From assembly GCA_041392475.1 (NCBI GenBank), contig JAWKLZ010000001.1, positions 3,100,001 through 3,164,000 of the forward strand: 64,000 nt of DNA, written 5' to 3'. Of the stretch, positions 54,601 through 63,768 are shown piece by piece. The notes under the pieces are model-generated. The model was not told the DNA's origin and searched no databases. It saw nothing but the letters and a program-made list of their open reading frames with translations. The translations under genes were made by a program, and so were the position numbers. Source of the DNA: Chitinophagales bacterium. Its GTDB lineage: Bacteria; Bacteroidota; Bacteroidia; Chitinophagales; UBA2359. How positions within the stretch are numbered: the stretch's first letter is position 1; the number at the start of each line of letters is the position of its first letter.

Positions 54601-55551
54601 ATGATTAAGTTCTACTTAAAAAAAGCAAACAGTCCAATCCAAGAAATTCCAGAGGCTCAAAAAGGTTGTTGGATAAACATTTATCCTCCCTACAACAATG
54701 AAGAATTGCGGCAATTGAGTGAATCACTGGACATACCTTTGGACTTTTTTATCGACTCTTTGGATATGGACGAACGTTCGAGATATGAACAAGAGGATGG
54801 CGTTCAGCTCATTATGTGGAACATTCCTATACGCAACGAAACCGAAGCAGCAAACCAAGCACACTACATCACCGTTCCTGTGGGTATCATGGAAGTAGAT
54901 GATTATATACTGACTATCAGTGGCTTCAAAAACCCTGTGATTGATTATTTTTTAGAGAATAAGGTGAAAAATTTTGATATAAGCATACACAATCACTTTG
55001 TTTTACTACTTTTTGACCGCACCAATCACTATTTTCTTCAATACCTAAAAAGTCTAAATCGCCAGCGCAATGTTTACGAAAAAGAACTCTACAACTCTAG
55101 TCGCAATCGAGAATTGTCGAACTTATTAGATATTCAAAAAAGTCTTGTTTACTTTATGACCACGCTGAGGGACAATGAATTATTGCTCATGCGAATCAAA
55201 CGAATTGATTTTTTGAAGGTTCGCCAAGATGAAGAATTGGATGATTTTTTAGAAGACATTATTATTGATACGAGTCAGGCACAAGATATGGCACAAATCT
55301 ACTCCGACATCCTCAACGGAACAATGGATGCCCTTGCTTCAATTATTTCTAATAACCTGAATACGGTCATGAAACGACTCACTTCGATTACCCTCATTTT
55401 GATGGTTCCTACTCTAATCGCAAGTTTTTATGGAATGAACGTACCAGTTTGGGGGCAAGAAAATCCTATTTCTTTTCCACTCATTATCATTATGTCCATT
55501 TTGATGAGTTTTGTGCTCACATGGTTTTTTAGACGGCAAAGGCTTTTTTAG
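54601..55551 (+). CDS. corA: CorA-family divalent cation transporter
   Basis: A 316-aa channel protein. The large cytoplasmic domain (residues 1-250) contains the long alpha helix preceding the first membrane segment, and two C-terminal helices flank the signature YGMNVP. The ending SFVLTWFFRRQRLF is typical. It forms a pentameric Mg2+ (or Co2+/Ni2+) channel. Last gene of the dapF operon. Confidence 0.9.
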   Translation: MIKFYLKKANSPIQEIPEAQKGCWINIYPPYNNEELRQLSESLDIPLDFFIDSLDMDERSRYEQEDGVQLIMWNIPIRNETEAANQAHYITVPVGIMEVDDYILTISGFKNPVIDYFLENKVKNFDISIHNHFVLLLFDRTNHYFLQYLKSLNRQRNVYEKELYNSSRNRELSNLLDIQKSLVYFMTTLRDNELLLMRIKRIDFLKVRQDEELDDFLEDIIIDTSQAQDMAQIYSDILNGTMDALASIISNNLNTVMKRLTSITLILMVPTLIASFYGMNVPVWGQENPISFPLIIIMSILMSFVLTWFFRRQRLF

Positions 55552-55560
55552 GAGTATTTC

Positions 55561-56862
55561 TCATTTCAGCAAAATCTCAAAATCTTCCTCCCCTCTCAGC
55601 ACTGCAAAATCTTCATTCTCTCTAATTTGAGATAAATCTTCCACACCCATTTCTACTACCTGCTTCAAAAAAGACAAAGCCAATTTTTTTTGTCCCTGCA
55701 AAGCACAAATATTGGACAAAGTATAATAAGCATTTTGCTTCAATAGGTTGTTATTCTTTCCCAATATCAAAGCACCTTGTACGGATTTGCAAGCACCCAT
55801 AAAATCATCTTGTTGTGCAAGAATCAAACTTTTGAAGGCATGATAACGGCTGTTTTTACTATCTGAGGTCAGCAAGTCATCTATCAATTCATTCGCCTCA
55901 GCATAGTTTTGGTGCAAATACTCCGATTTTGCAGCCCCAAACTTACGCTCAAAAGGATATTGCACATCATAGAAAGAGCTCACTGAAACATCGCCAGCAA
56001 ATCGGTTTTCTATCCACCATTTGTGACGACCATTGCCACTAAACAATACCTTGTCTGTCCGATTGTTGGAATAGTAAATATATTGGTTCGGCATTTCCTC
56101 AAAAGTAGCCGACTGACTATCACCATATGTAGGGTCAAAAGGGACCCAACCCATATCTTCTAAGTAAACCTCTGTCCAATGGTGATTGGGATTGGCACTC
56201 AATTCAGCCACACAACCCGCTACTACTCTTGCAGGAATATCTTTGGCACGGCACAAGGTCACGAATAAATCCGCATATTCGGTACAATCTCCATGACCTT
56301 TCTTTAGGGCCTTGATAGCACCCAAATTTTCACGAATACTGTTATCATACTCCAAATGACTGACCACAAAACTATAAATATTTTGAACCGTTTCTAATTG
56401 ACTATCACCAGAAATATTTGCAGCTACTTCTCTAATATTTTTGTTTTTCCGCTTCAAAAAAAGTTCATTCCGAAGGTATTTATCTATCGTAATAGTATTG
56501 TCTATCATTTGGTTATGTGCCGCAACTCTCAAGTCGTAGCGATACAACTCTATATCCATTTCAATCTTCAATACAAAACTTTCTTTGGGCTTGTCAAATA
56601 CAAATTCTATGTACTGATTTCCTCCAGATTCAAAAATTTTGTGTGGCGGCAATGAACATTCAATATTGATGACTCGCTGTTTATTGGGCAAATTTTGGGG
56701 AAGAAAAAAAGTTGAAAGTATTCGGTTTACTTCTCCATCAATCTGATAATTGTAGTAAATCTCAACCGAAACTGTGCTGATGTTCTGATCTAACTGCTGG
56801 GCAAAAACAGAGTAATGGATTAACAATAGCACAAAAATCTTTGATAAGTAGGTCTGTTTCAT
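55561..56862 (-). CDS. Secreted transglutaminase-like protein
   Basis: A 433-aa exported protein. ATG 56862 gives the signal peptide QTYLSKIFVLLLIHYSVFAQ; the longer frame upstream begins with unlikely sequence. The middle has the Cys-His-Asp triad of the transglutaminase-like fold: HGDCTEYADLF, HHWTEVYLEDMGWVPFDPTY. The last 130 residues have TPR-like repeats (YHAFKSLILAQQDDFMGACK, ALSFLKQ). Such proteins are usually periplasmic proteases or cross-linkers; the activity is unknown. Convergent with the corA gene. Confidence 0.8.
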   Translation of the reverse strand: MKQTYLSKIFVLLLIHYSVFAQQLDQNISTVSVEIYYNYQIDGEVNRILSTFFLPQNLPNKQRVINIECSLPPHKIFESGGNQYIEFVFDKPKESFVLKIEMDIELYRYDLRVAAHNQMIDNTITIDKYLRNELFLKRKNKNIREVAANISGDSQLETVQNIYSFVVSHLEYDNSIRENLGAIKALKKGHGDCTEYADLFVTLCRAKDIPARVVAGCVAELSANPNHHWTEVYLEDMGWVPFDPTYGDSQSATFEEMPNQYIYYSNNRTDKVLFSGNGRHKWWIENRFAGDVSVSSFYDVQYPFERKFGAAKSEYLHQNYAEANELIDDLLTSDSKNSRYHAFKSLILAQQDDFMGACKSVQGALILGKNNNLLKQNAYYTLSNICALQGQKKLALSFLKQVVEMGVEDLSQIRENEDFAVLRGEEDFEILLK

Positions 56863-56961
56863 ATATACACATCTACAAATAGTTATTCTTCGTCCTAAAT
56901 TAAGCCATTTTTTGAAGAAAAAACCATGAATTTTTGCGTCTATCAGACATCTACCACAAAA

Positions 56962-57002
56962 AAAAAGCATTTACCAGTCTGTTTACTGATAAATGCCTTT
57001 TT
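56962..57002 (-). terminator. Terminator of the M48 peptidase gene
   Basis: GCATTTA (56967-56973) pairs with TAAATGC (56990-56996), CAGT with ACTG inside it, with one mismatch. On the minus strand the stem ends in a run of nine or more T. It lies just after the M48 stop codon. Confidence 0.85.
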
Positions 57003-57044
57003 GTATTGAATTGTTATTGCTTCACACCAGACCCAAATAGAAAA

Positions 57045-57974
57045 CTAATTTCCTGTTTTCGTGCGGGTTTTGACAGGAGTTTTTGAAGTAGGTTGTTTAT
57101 TGGTACTTCCTTGAGTAGGTTTCACATTGACTGCTTTCTTGTTGTTTGTAGTAGTCGATGGATTAGGATTGGGTGTTCCTTTGTAGTAAGCCAATGCTTG
57201 CGGAACGAATTTTTCATTGAGGTTTTTGATACGGGTTTCATGGCTTGGGTGTGTGCTTAAAAATTCAGGAACACCACCTCCTCCACTTGTTTGCATTCGC
57301 TCCCAAAATTTTGGAGCTTCGTAAGGATCGTAGCCCGCCATTGCCATAAAAATCACGCCCATTTGATCAGCTTCTGTTTCATGGCTTCTGGAGAAAGGCA
57401 ACATTACCGCCACTTGTGAACCCAAACCATAAGCTCCCATAAACAAATTTTGTGTCTGTGCAGGCTTGTCCCTCAATGCAATCTGCAGTCCTACTCCACC
57501 AAGTGTCTGTATTAAACCTTGGCTAATGCGCTCATTACCATGTCGAGCCACAGCGTGAGCAACCTCATGTCCCATCACCACCGCTACACCTTTATCGTTC
57601 TGAGTATAAGGCAAAATACCTGTGTAAAAGGCAACCTTACCTCCTGGCATACACCATGCGTTCACCACATTTTCGTCAATCAAGTTAAATTCCCAGTTGA
57701 ATTCTTTGATTCTATCTGAATATTTATTTTGTATCATCCATTGTTCTACAGCCGTTGCGATGTTTTGTCCAACAGTATTAATCATTTGAGCATCAGCCGT
57801 ACCACGCTCCACCTTACTCTCGCTCAATACTTGTTTGTATTGATCTAAGCTCAGTTGTGATACCGTTGATTCAGGTACCAAGGTCAATTGTTTTCGACCA
57901 GTAATAGGATTGGTAGAACAAGAAGTGGTAAATATTATACCCATCAATAGGGCAAGTGAAATCCATTTTTTCAT
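57045..57974 (-). CDS. M48 family metallopeptidase lipoprotein
   Basis: A 309-aa lipoprotein of the LoiP/BepA type. ATG 57974 starts the signal peptide KKWISLALLMGIIFTTSC with Cys20 as lipidation site. The zinc motif is MGHEVAHAVARHGNERIS (HExxH), and the third ligand Glu is in SHETEADQMG. The C-terminal tail is disordered, rich in Thr, Lys and Pro. It probably degrades misfolded outer-membrane proteins. Confidence 0.88.
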   Translation of the reverse strand: MKKWISLALLMGIIFTTSCSTNPITGRKQLTLVPESTVSQLSLDQYKQVLSESKVERGTADAQMINTVGQNIATAVEQWMIQNKYSDRIKEFNWEFNLIDENVVNAWCMPGGKVAFYTGILPYTQNDKGVAVVMGHEVAHAVARHGNERISQGLIQTLGGVGLQIALRDKPAQTQNLFMGAYGLGSQVAVMLPFSRSHETEADQMGVIFMAMAGYDPYEAPKFWERMQTSGGGGVPEFLSTHPSHETRIKNLNEKFVPQALAYYKGTPNPNPSTTTNNKKAVNVKPTQGSTNKQPTSKTPVKTRTKTGN

Positions 57975-58077
57975 GTCAATTGGTTTATTGTATAAAATTG
58001 AAGTTTGTCTGTAAATAGAACGTCTTGTTGATAGATTGGTTCTGTTGATTAGAAACACGAAACACGAAATGGTTTAT

Positions 58078-58299
58078 TTACCTTTCATTTCCATGCTTAA
58101 AATTACCTGTTATTCTAGCCAAATACAATTGAATATCATACACATCGCCTGACTCCACCAACTTCTTCAACTGGTCACATTCTTTACCTTTGATGGTCTT
58201 TACCATCTTCTGGTTCCAATAAATCAATGCTTTTCCATTCTTCAATAATTTCCATGAAAAAGGCTGATCCTCTTTGAGGACGTTTCGTTTATCTTCCAT
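58078..58299 (-). CDS. Small conserved-looking hypothetical protein
   Basis: A 73-aa soluble basic protein (MEDKRNVLKEDQPFSWKLLK). The pattern FSWKLLKNGKALIYWNQKMV and VKTIKGKECDQLKKLVESGD looks like a single folded domain, perhaps beta-hairpin then helix; family not known. ATG 58299; an in-frame TTG at 58329 is unlikely. It lies directly upstream of the M48 lipoprotein on the same strand. Confidence 0.5.
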   Translation of the reverse strand: MEDKRNVLKEDQPFSWKLLKNGKALIYWNQKMVKTIKGKECDQLKKLVESGDVYDIQLYLARITGNFKHGNER

Positions 58300-58428
58300 C
58301 AGGTTAATTTTGAAATAAAAATAATACAAAACTCAATAAGAACAAAAAAATACTTGATTTTCACGCTACCTTCAATCAAAGTATTATGCAAACTTCCAAA
58401 ATTGACTTATTTTTACCTATTTAAACAG

Positions 58429-59307
58429 ATGTCCAAAAGTTTATCCATCATCATTCCAAGCTACAATGAAGCAGCAAATCTACCGCTACTCATTCCCCCT
58501 TTGATGCAAGCTGCAAAAAAACAAAATTGGCAAGTAATCTTTGTGAACGATGGCTCTAAAGACAACTCTCTCAAAATATTACAAAACCTCCAACAAGACC
58601 ATGACTTCAAAATCATTCACCACAAAGTCAACAAAGGATATGGAGGTGCGATTAAACAAGGGATTCGAGAAGCTATAACTGATTTGGTCATAACGATAGA
58701 TGCAGACGGACAACACAGCATCGAAGATGTCCGCAAACTGTATGAATACCTATTGTCCGAAAATGCAGACATGGTAGTAGGCAAGCGACCAGACAGCAGT
58801 TCGAGCGTTTATCGAAGATTGGGCAAATGCCTTATCCGAAAAATTGCCAATATCCTACTCCCAATCAATATTCACGACATCAATTCGGGCATGAAAATCT
58901 ACGATACCAAACTGGCACAACAGTACCTCGATTTGTGTCCCGACTCTATGGCATACAGCGACATTATCACCCTAGTATTCATTAGTTACCGACATTTGGT
59001 ACTGGAACATCCCATCCAAATTCACCAACGCATTGCAGGAGAAAGCACTATTTCCACCCGAACTGCTTTTCAAACAATTTTGGAAATACTCAACATCACA
59101 ATGCTCTTCAATCCACTCAAAATATTTTTACCCATTGCAGCCATCTCCATCTTGATTGGGTTCATTTGGGGGTTGCCTATTTTATTGGATAAAAGAGGTT
59201 TGAGTGTAGGCGCATTGTTTTTCATTTTGAGTGGAATCCTGTTTTTTTTGATGGGATTGTTGGCCGAACAGTTGAGCAATATTCGCAAGATTGTGGGTAA
59301 AAAATAA
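58429..59307 (+). CDS. GT2 glycosyltransferase, polyprenyl-phosphate type
   Basis: A 292-aa enzyme. The GT2 start LSIIIPSYNEAANLPLLIPP and the metal site TIDADGQHSIED are present; EHPIQIHQRIAGESTIST precedes two C-terminal membrane helices (about 225-247 and 258-283). This is the DPM1/ArnC-like arrangement that transfers a sugar to undecaprenyl phosphate. ATG 58429. It is convergent with the GT-C enzyme gene, which could use its product. Confidence 0.85.
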   Translation: MSKSLSIIIPSYNEAANLPLLIPPLMQAAKKQNWQVIFVNDGSKDNSLKILQNLQQDHDFKIIHHKVNKGYGGAIKQGIREAITDLVITIDADGQHSIEDVRKLYEYLLSENADMVVGKRPDSSSSVYRRLGKCLIRKIANILLPINIHDINSGMKIYDTKLAQQYLDLCPDSMAYSDIITLVFISYRHLVLEHPIQIHQRIAGESTISTRTAFQTILEILNITMLFNPLKIFLPIAAISILIGFIWGLPILLDKRGLSVGALFFILSGILFFLMGLLAEQLSNIRKIVGKK

Positions 59308-59314
59308 ACCTCCA

Positions 59315-61093
59315 CTACTTTTTCGACTTCAATAATTCCGCTTTAGCGTTCAAAGTTTCTGCCGTTACAAAATCCTCTATTTCTCTATAAAAATCAGCAT
59401 ATTGAGTATAAACATTGCCGTAAAAATCAGCATCTTGTTGATTGATTTTAGGTTTACTTGCGCCATCCTGTACCTGCAATGCAGCAATATTGGAAGGTTC
59501 ATATTGCAGAAAATCCTCCATCACTGCAATGGCTTCATTCCATTTTTTTGAATTTACAGCTTTTTGAATCAAAGGTTGGTAATACACCTGATAAGGCGCA
59601 ACATAATCAGCATGTCTGATTTTTGAAGAAGTCATTGGCAAATGCACCCAATAAGCCAAAACAAGGATGCTAAAAACAGCAGCGACACTTCTCCAATTTC
59701 TATTTTCAAAAATGGAAACCACTGCATAAGCTGCAAAAGGAACCATCATCGCCAACAAAGGAATTCGCAAACGAGACAACACAAAAAAGACAGTCAATAA
59801 AGCGACTTGCATGACCACAAAAGCATAAATGGGTCGCCAAAATTGTTTGTAGTCAAACAGTGCCAAAAAGAAACCCACAATTCCCAAAGGAGCTATCCAA
59901 TAAAAGCTGAAAAACAGGTACTTCAATATCGGAGCGTGAAGGCGGTAATAGTAAAAATTGGCGTTGTCAGCCGCTTCATAACCATTCCAAACCGTTCCGA
60001 ATTTCTGCCACAACATCGAGAAATACCCTAATGGTGAGTCATAAGTTTGCAGTGTTTTTACAATTGCAGCAGTCATGTTCAGTTTGGATTCCATCATCAA
60101 ACCAACCGATTTGTCAATATTCACCCCATTTGTTTTCGCTTTGTACCCTTCGTGGTTGGTGATGATAAAATTAATCGCCCCATAACCACTTGATGCACTC
60201 GCTGGTAAACCTACCGCCAAATTCCTCGCTATCAACGGCGCACGTCCAATATACATCCCCATAATCAACAACAAACCCAACTTTACAACTTCTTTAGGTG
60301 TTCGCCAATAAGTCAGCACCACCAAAGCCAAGACATACAACAACCACAACGAATACACCGACTTCAAAAGCATACACACACCTATCAAAACACCGTACAA
60401 CAGCCACCATTTCCATTTTTTTTGCAGCAACAGTTTGTCCAACAAATAGACCAACAACAAGCCAGTAAAGGTCATCCAAGATGCCCGAATCAAAATCATA
60501 TCATTGTACATCAAAGGACCACACAGAATCGCCATTGCTGCTGCAACAATGCCCACACGCTCAACAAAATAACGGGCTGCAATAAAATAAATCAACACAT
60601 TGCAGCAAACTCCCAACAACAGCTGCCAAACAAATATCCAACGAACATCTGAGCCGAAAACCTTAAAATTGAAGGCCAACCAATAGGGATAAAAGGGATC
60701 GGCATAAAACACTTTTCCGCCTACCCATTTTTCCCACAGCAAACGGTTGCGGGCTTCCTCATCCAATTTTACAGGCACTTTTCCTATCAACTTACGGGCC
60801 TCTTTGGGATAGTGATTAAAGGCATAATTTGCCAATTGTTGCTGCCAAAAATTGTAGGGATAAAACGGGCGATTGGTCAAAATATCTCCTGCTTCAATAT
60901 TTTCTGCCCACTCATAATAGTAGTGCATATCAGACTGCTCCCACTTGTGCATGTACAACAAAGCCTGACTGTCACTCAATTGCAGAAAATAGATGCCCCG
61001 AAACAAAAGAGAAACCAATACAATCACCAAAATCGTCCAGCGTCTTTGTTGGCGATTCACTTTTGTTATTGTTTGCTCTGGGGTTTCGGTCAT
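59315..61093 (-). CDS. GT-C membrane glycosyltransferase, ArnT/PMT-like
   Basis: A 592-aa protein with about 11 membrane helices. The first external loop has acidic residues in the pattern SDMHYYYEWAENIEAGD, typical of GT-C enzymes that use a lipid-linked sugar. The C-terminal soluble tail has TPR-like features (YADFYREIEDFVTAETLNAK). Sugar and acceptor unknown. The stop lies 8 bases from the GT2 gene in convergent orientation. Its placement next to a lipid-sugar synthase is suggestive. Confidence 0.75.
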   Translation of the reverse strand: MTETPEQTITKVNRQQRRWTILVIVLVSLLFRGIYFLQLSDSQALLYMHKWEQSDMHYYYEWAENIEAGDILTNRPFYPYNFWQQQLANYAFNHYPKEARKLIGKVPVKLDEEARNRLLWEKWVGGKVFYADPFYPYWLAFNFKVFGSDVRWIFVWQLLLGVCCNVLIYFIAARYFVERVGIVAAAMAILCGPLMYNDMILIRASWMTFTGLLLVYLLDKLLLQKKWKWWLLYGVLIGVCMLLKSVYSLWLLYVLALVVLTYWRTPKEVVKLGLLLIMGMYIGRAPLIARNLAVGLPASASSGYGAINFIITNHEGYKAKTNGVNIDKSVGLMMESKLNMTAAIVKTLQTYDSPLGYFSMLWQKFGTVWNGYEAADNANFYYYRLHAPILKYLFFSFYWIAPLGIVGFFLALFDYKQFWRPIYAFVVMQVALLTVFFVLSRLRIPLLAMMVPFAAYAVVSIFENRNWRSVAAVFSILVLAYWVHLPMTSSKIRHADYVAPYQVYYQPLIQKAVNSKKWNEAIAVMEDFLQYEPSNIAALQVQDGASKPKINQQDADFYGNVYTQYADFYREIEDFVTAETLNAKAELLKSKK

Positions 61094-61271
61094 TTGCAGG
61101 AATACGTTTTGAAGTACAAAAGTAGGAAATAGTCATTGAAGCATATAAAAGATTTGATATCGGGCTTCAATTTGTTTTTTGAATTGTTGAAGGGGTTTTC
61201 GCTTTTCGCCTTGATAATTCGTATTTTCGCAGCAAATATTCAAACTGTCACAAAACAACAATACTTTTGAT

Positions 61272-62474
61272 ATGAATTTACACGAGTATCAAGCAAAAGG
61301 ACTTTTAGAAAGTTACGGCGTAAAAATTCAGCGGGGCAAAGTAGCCAATAATGTGGAAGAGGCAGTAGCCGCCGCCGAACAATTGACCGAAGAAACAGGA
61401 ACGAAGGTATGGGTTGTGAAAGCCCAAATTCATGCTGGAGGTAGAGGCAAAGGTGGAGGAGTGAAACTCGCCAAAAACATGGATCAATTGAAAGAACATG
61501 CTGGCAATATCATTGGCATGATGTTGAAGACACCTCAAACGCCTGGCGGTATGGAAGGTGAAGGCAAATTGGTCAGCAAGGTATTGATTGCAGAAGATGC
61601 TTATGCTCCTGATTTTGATGCTTGTGAAGAATACTACATGAGCATTTTGATGGATAGAAGCACGGGTAAAAACGTGATTATTTACTCCACTGAAGGAGGA
61701 ATGGATATTGAAGCAGTGGCAGAAGAAACGCCACATTTGGTTCACAAAGAATGGATTGACGCAGGAATTGGCATTCAAGCTTTTCAATTGCGTAAGATTG
61801 CCTTCAATTTGGGATTGGAGGGCAAAGCCTTCAAAGAAATGACCCAATTTGTACCCAAACTCTACAATGCGTATTTGGGCATGGATGCTTCGTTGATTGA
61901 AATCAATCCTTTGATGAAAAATGCCAATGACGAAATCATTGCAGTGGATTCCAAAGTTTCGATTGACGATTCTACCTTGTTTCGCCATCCTGATATTGCT
62001 GCAATGAGGGATGAATCGGAAGAAGATCCAACCGAAGTTGAAGCGGGTAAACATGGCTTGAACTTTATCAAACTCGATGGCAATGTGGGCTGTATGGTCA
62101 ACGGTGCGGGTTTGGCAATGGCGACTATGGACATCATCAAATTGGCGGGCGGTGCTCCTGCAAACTTCTTGGATGTGGGCGGCAAGGCGAATGCTGAAAC
62201 CGTTGAAGCGGGTTTCCGAATCATCCTTCAAGACCCAAATGTGAAGGCTATTTTGGTGAACATTTTTGGCGGTATTGTTCGCTGCGACCGTGTGGCAAAT
62301 GGCGTGGTGCAGGCTTACAAAAATATTGGCGAGATTCATGTGCCTATCATTGTGCGTTTGCAGGGTACGAATGCAGATATTGCCAAGAAAATCATTGACG
62401 AATCAGGCTTGCAGGTTCACTCTGCTATCTTATTGAAGGAAGCAGCAGATAAGGTGAAGGAACTTTTATCTTAG
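61272..62474 (+). CDS. sucC: Succinyl-CoA synthetase beta subunit
   Basis: A 400-aa TCA-cycle enzyme subunit, ADP-forming type. Diagnostic are MNLHEYQAKGLLESYGV, the ATP-grasp HAGGRGKGGGVKLAKN, INPLMKN and the GGIVRCDRVANGVVQA phosphate loop. It works with SucD, which is not in this window. The helix HKEWIDAGIGIQAFQLRKIA is also typical. Followed by a strong terminator. Confidence 0.96.
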   Translation: MNLHEYQAKGLLESYGVKIQRGKVANNVEEAVAAAEQLTEETGTKVWVVKAQIHAGGRGKGGGVKLAKNMDQLKEHAGNIIGMMLKTPQTPGGMEGEGKLVSKVLIAEDAYAPDFDACEEYYMSILMDRSTGKNVIIYSTEGGMDIEAVAEETPHLVHKEWIDAGIGIQAFQLRKIAFNLGLEGKAFKEMTQFVPKLYNAYLGMDASLIEINPLMKNANDEIIAVDSKVSIDDSTLFRHPDIAAMRDESEEDPTEVEAGKHGLNFIKLDGNVGCMVNGAGLAMATMDIIKLAGGAPANFLDVGGKANAETVEAGFRIILQDPNVKAILVNIFGGIVRCDRVANGVVQAYKNIGEIHVPIIVRLQGTNADIAKKIIDESGLQVHSAILLKEAADKVKELLS

Positions 62475-62570
62475 TTTGATACAAAGACTTTGAAGTTTTT
62501 TCTTTATAGAGTGTTGATTTTCTTCACAATAACAAATTTTGAGCTAAAACTTCAAAAGCCTAAATCGAGG

Positions 62571-62606
62571 AAAAGGCATTGAAACAATTGGTTTTCAATG
62601 CCTTTT
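62571..62606 (+). terminator. Rho-independent terminator after sucC
   Basis: AAAAGGCATTGAAA pairs with TTTCAATGCCTTTT over an 8-base loop, followed by more T. It lies about 97 bases after the sucC stop. Confidence 0.85.
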
Positions 62607-62653
62607 TTATTTACTGATTACATTGTTTTTTCTATTTGGAGCACGTATTCCAT

Positions 62654-62869
62654 CTAAATACCAAAAATAGCTACAATTTCTTCTTTGGTGAGTTTTCCAA
62701 GTTTCAACAAGTTCTTGATTCGTTCTTCTGTTTCTTTTCTGACTTTTTCTTCAGTTTCTCTTATCGCTTTATTCTCCACCATTGCCATAATGATTTTTCT
62801 CACCTCAACCTCCTTAGCAGCAGCCAATTGTGTGGGCGATAAGTTGTTGATTTCAGCCGCTAGTACCAT
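62654..62869 (-). CDS. Short coiled-coil ORF, possible nuclease remnant
   Basis: A 71-aa frame from ATG 62869: EINNLSPTQLAAAKEVEVRK, then VENKAIRETEEKVRKETEE and LGKLTKEEIVAIFGI. The charged coiled coil and final helix resemble the C-terminal end of Rpn/PD-(D/E)XK transposase-nuclease family proteins; the nuclease part is missing. A dispersed CACAAAAG repeat lies upstream. Either a small real gene or a truncated remnant. Confidence 0.35.
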   Translation of the reverse strand: MVLAAEINNLSPTQLAAAKEVEVRKIIMAMVENKAIRETEEKVRKETEERIKNLLKLGKLTKEEIVAIFGI

Positions 62870-62878
62870 ACATGAATT

Positions 62879-62942
62879 GAACCACAAAAGAAAAAAAATC
62901 TTAGGTGAAAATCTTTTGTGTTCTTTGTGCCTTTTGTGGTTC
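62879..62942. repeat. CACAAAAG repeat, copy 2, with terminal inverted repeat
   Basis: GAACCACAAAAG at 62879-62890 has its perfect complement at 62931-62942, enclosing 40 bases. On the minus strand 62942-62913 is a close match to the repeat at 6874-6906. Confidence 0.55.
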
Positions 62943-63326
62943 AGAAATTTTACCAAAAATATTACATTTCCAATTAATGCCGTATCTTAGTTATTAAGTT
63001 TCGCACCTTACTATTTGTCACTATAATATTGGTTATTAACAAATTGAAGCAATAAAAGAACTTTTATTTATATTCATTTTAAAGCACTAATTATTTGTTT
63101 ATCAATTAGATAACGACTTATTTCCAAATTAAGACTTAACAAAAGCTTATCTTTTATTCATTCTGTATTTTAAGGATAACTGCCCCTTCAAATAATCCCC
63201 TAAATTAAGCATCGTAAATCATCAAATGCAAAAGTTGTTCTATATCACAATCTAATTTTTGCACTAAACACTGTATCATTCGTATAAATATTGCCCTCAA
63301 TCTCTGAGCAATATTGGTTTGAATAT
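62943..63326. other. AT-rich gene-free stretch
   Basis: No credible ORF, hairpin or repeat was seen in this interval. Confidence 0.5.
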
Positions 63327-63768
63327 ATTAGACTTGCTGTAAATTGACTTTTAATTACTTATGTAGTAATAGAAAAGTTCCAAAGAACAGCACATATTAC
63401 TACAATATCATTGACGTGAATATTGGATTTACAACGATTTCTTCTAACTAATATCTGAACGGAATTTTGCAAGAGGCTCACAATCAAAACATTGGAGGTA
63501 AAAAATCATTTGAACTTTTTTTGGATTTTCAAGAATACCAACACCTTCAATAAATTCCTTATGAATTAGGAACAAGTTATTACAAGAATATAGAATCTTC
63601 ATGAAATATAGGCAAAAAGTTCGTTTGTTTAAACAATTAGTTATGTTTTGATAGTCAAATGATTGAGTATTTCCGTTCAAGCACTAACTATTCATCTTTC
63701 CTATTAGTTCTATTTGTGTAATTTTTTCAAGAATAAATTGCTGTTAGATAATTTACAGCAAGTCTAAT
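63327..63768. mobile_element. 442-bp IS-derived or MITE-like element
   Basis: ATTAGACTTGCTGTAAATT at 63327-63345 has its perfect complement at 63750-63768 (19-bp inverted repeat). The interior is AT-rich and has only a 78-codon frame (63680-63444, TTG start) without a recognised motif. The right end abuts the stop codon of the next gene. Most likely a deleted insertion sequence. Confidence 0.55.

Noticed and set aside
61305..62339. 344-codon open frame antisense to sucC
   Set aside because: It is a shadow of sucC: the plus-strand protein has all family motifs, and the antisense translation is Phe/His/Cys-rich with no recognisable domain.
63444..63680. 78-codon ORF inside the IS-like element as a gene
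   Set aside because: It starts at TTG, matches no transposase motif and lies within an element bounded by inverted repeats; treated as part of the remnant.
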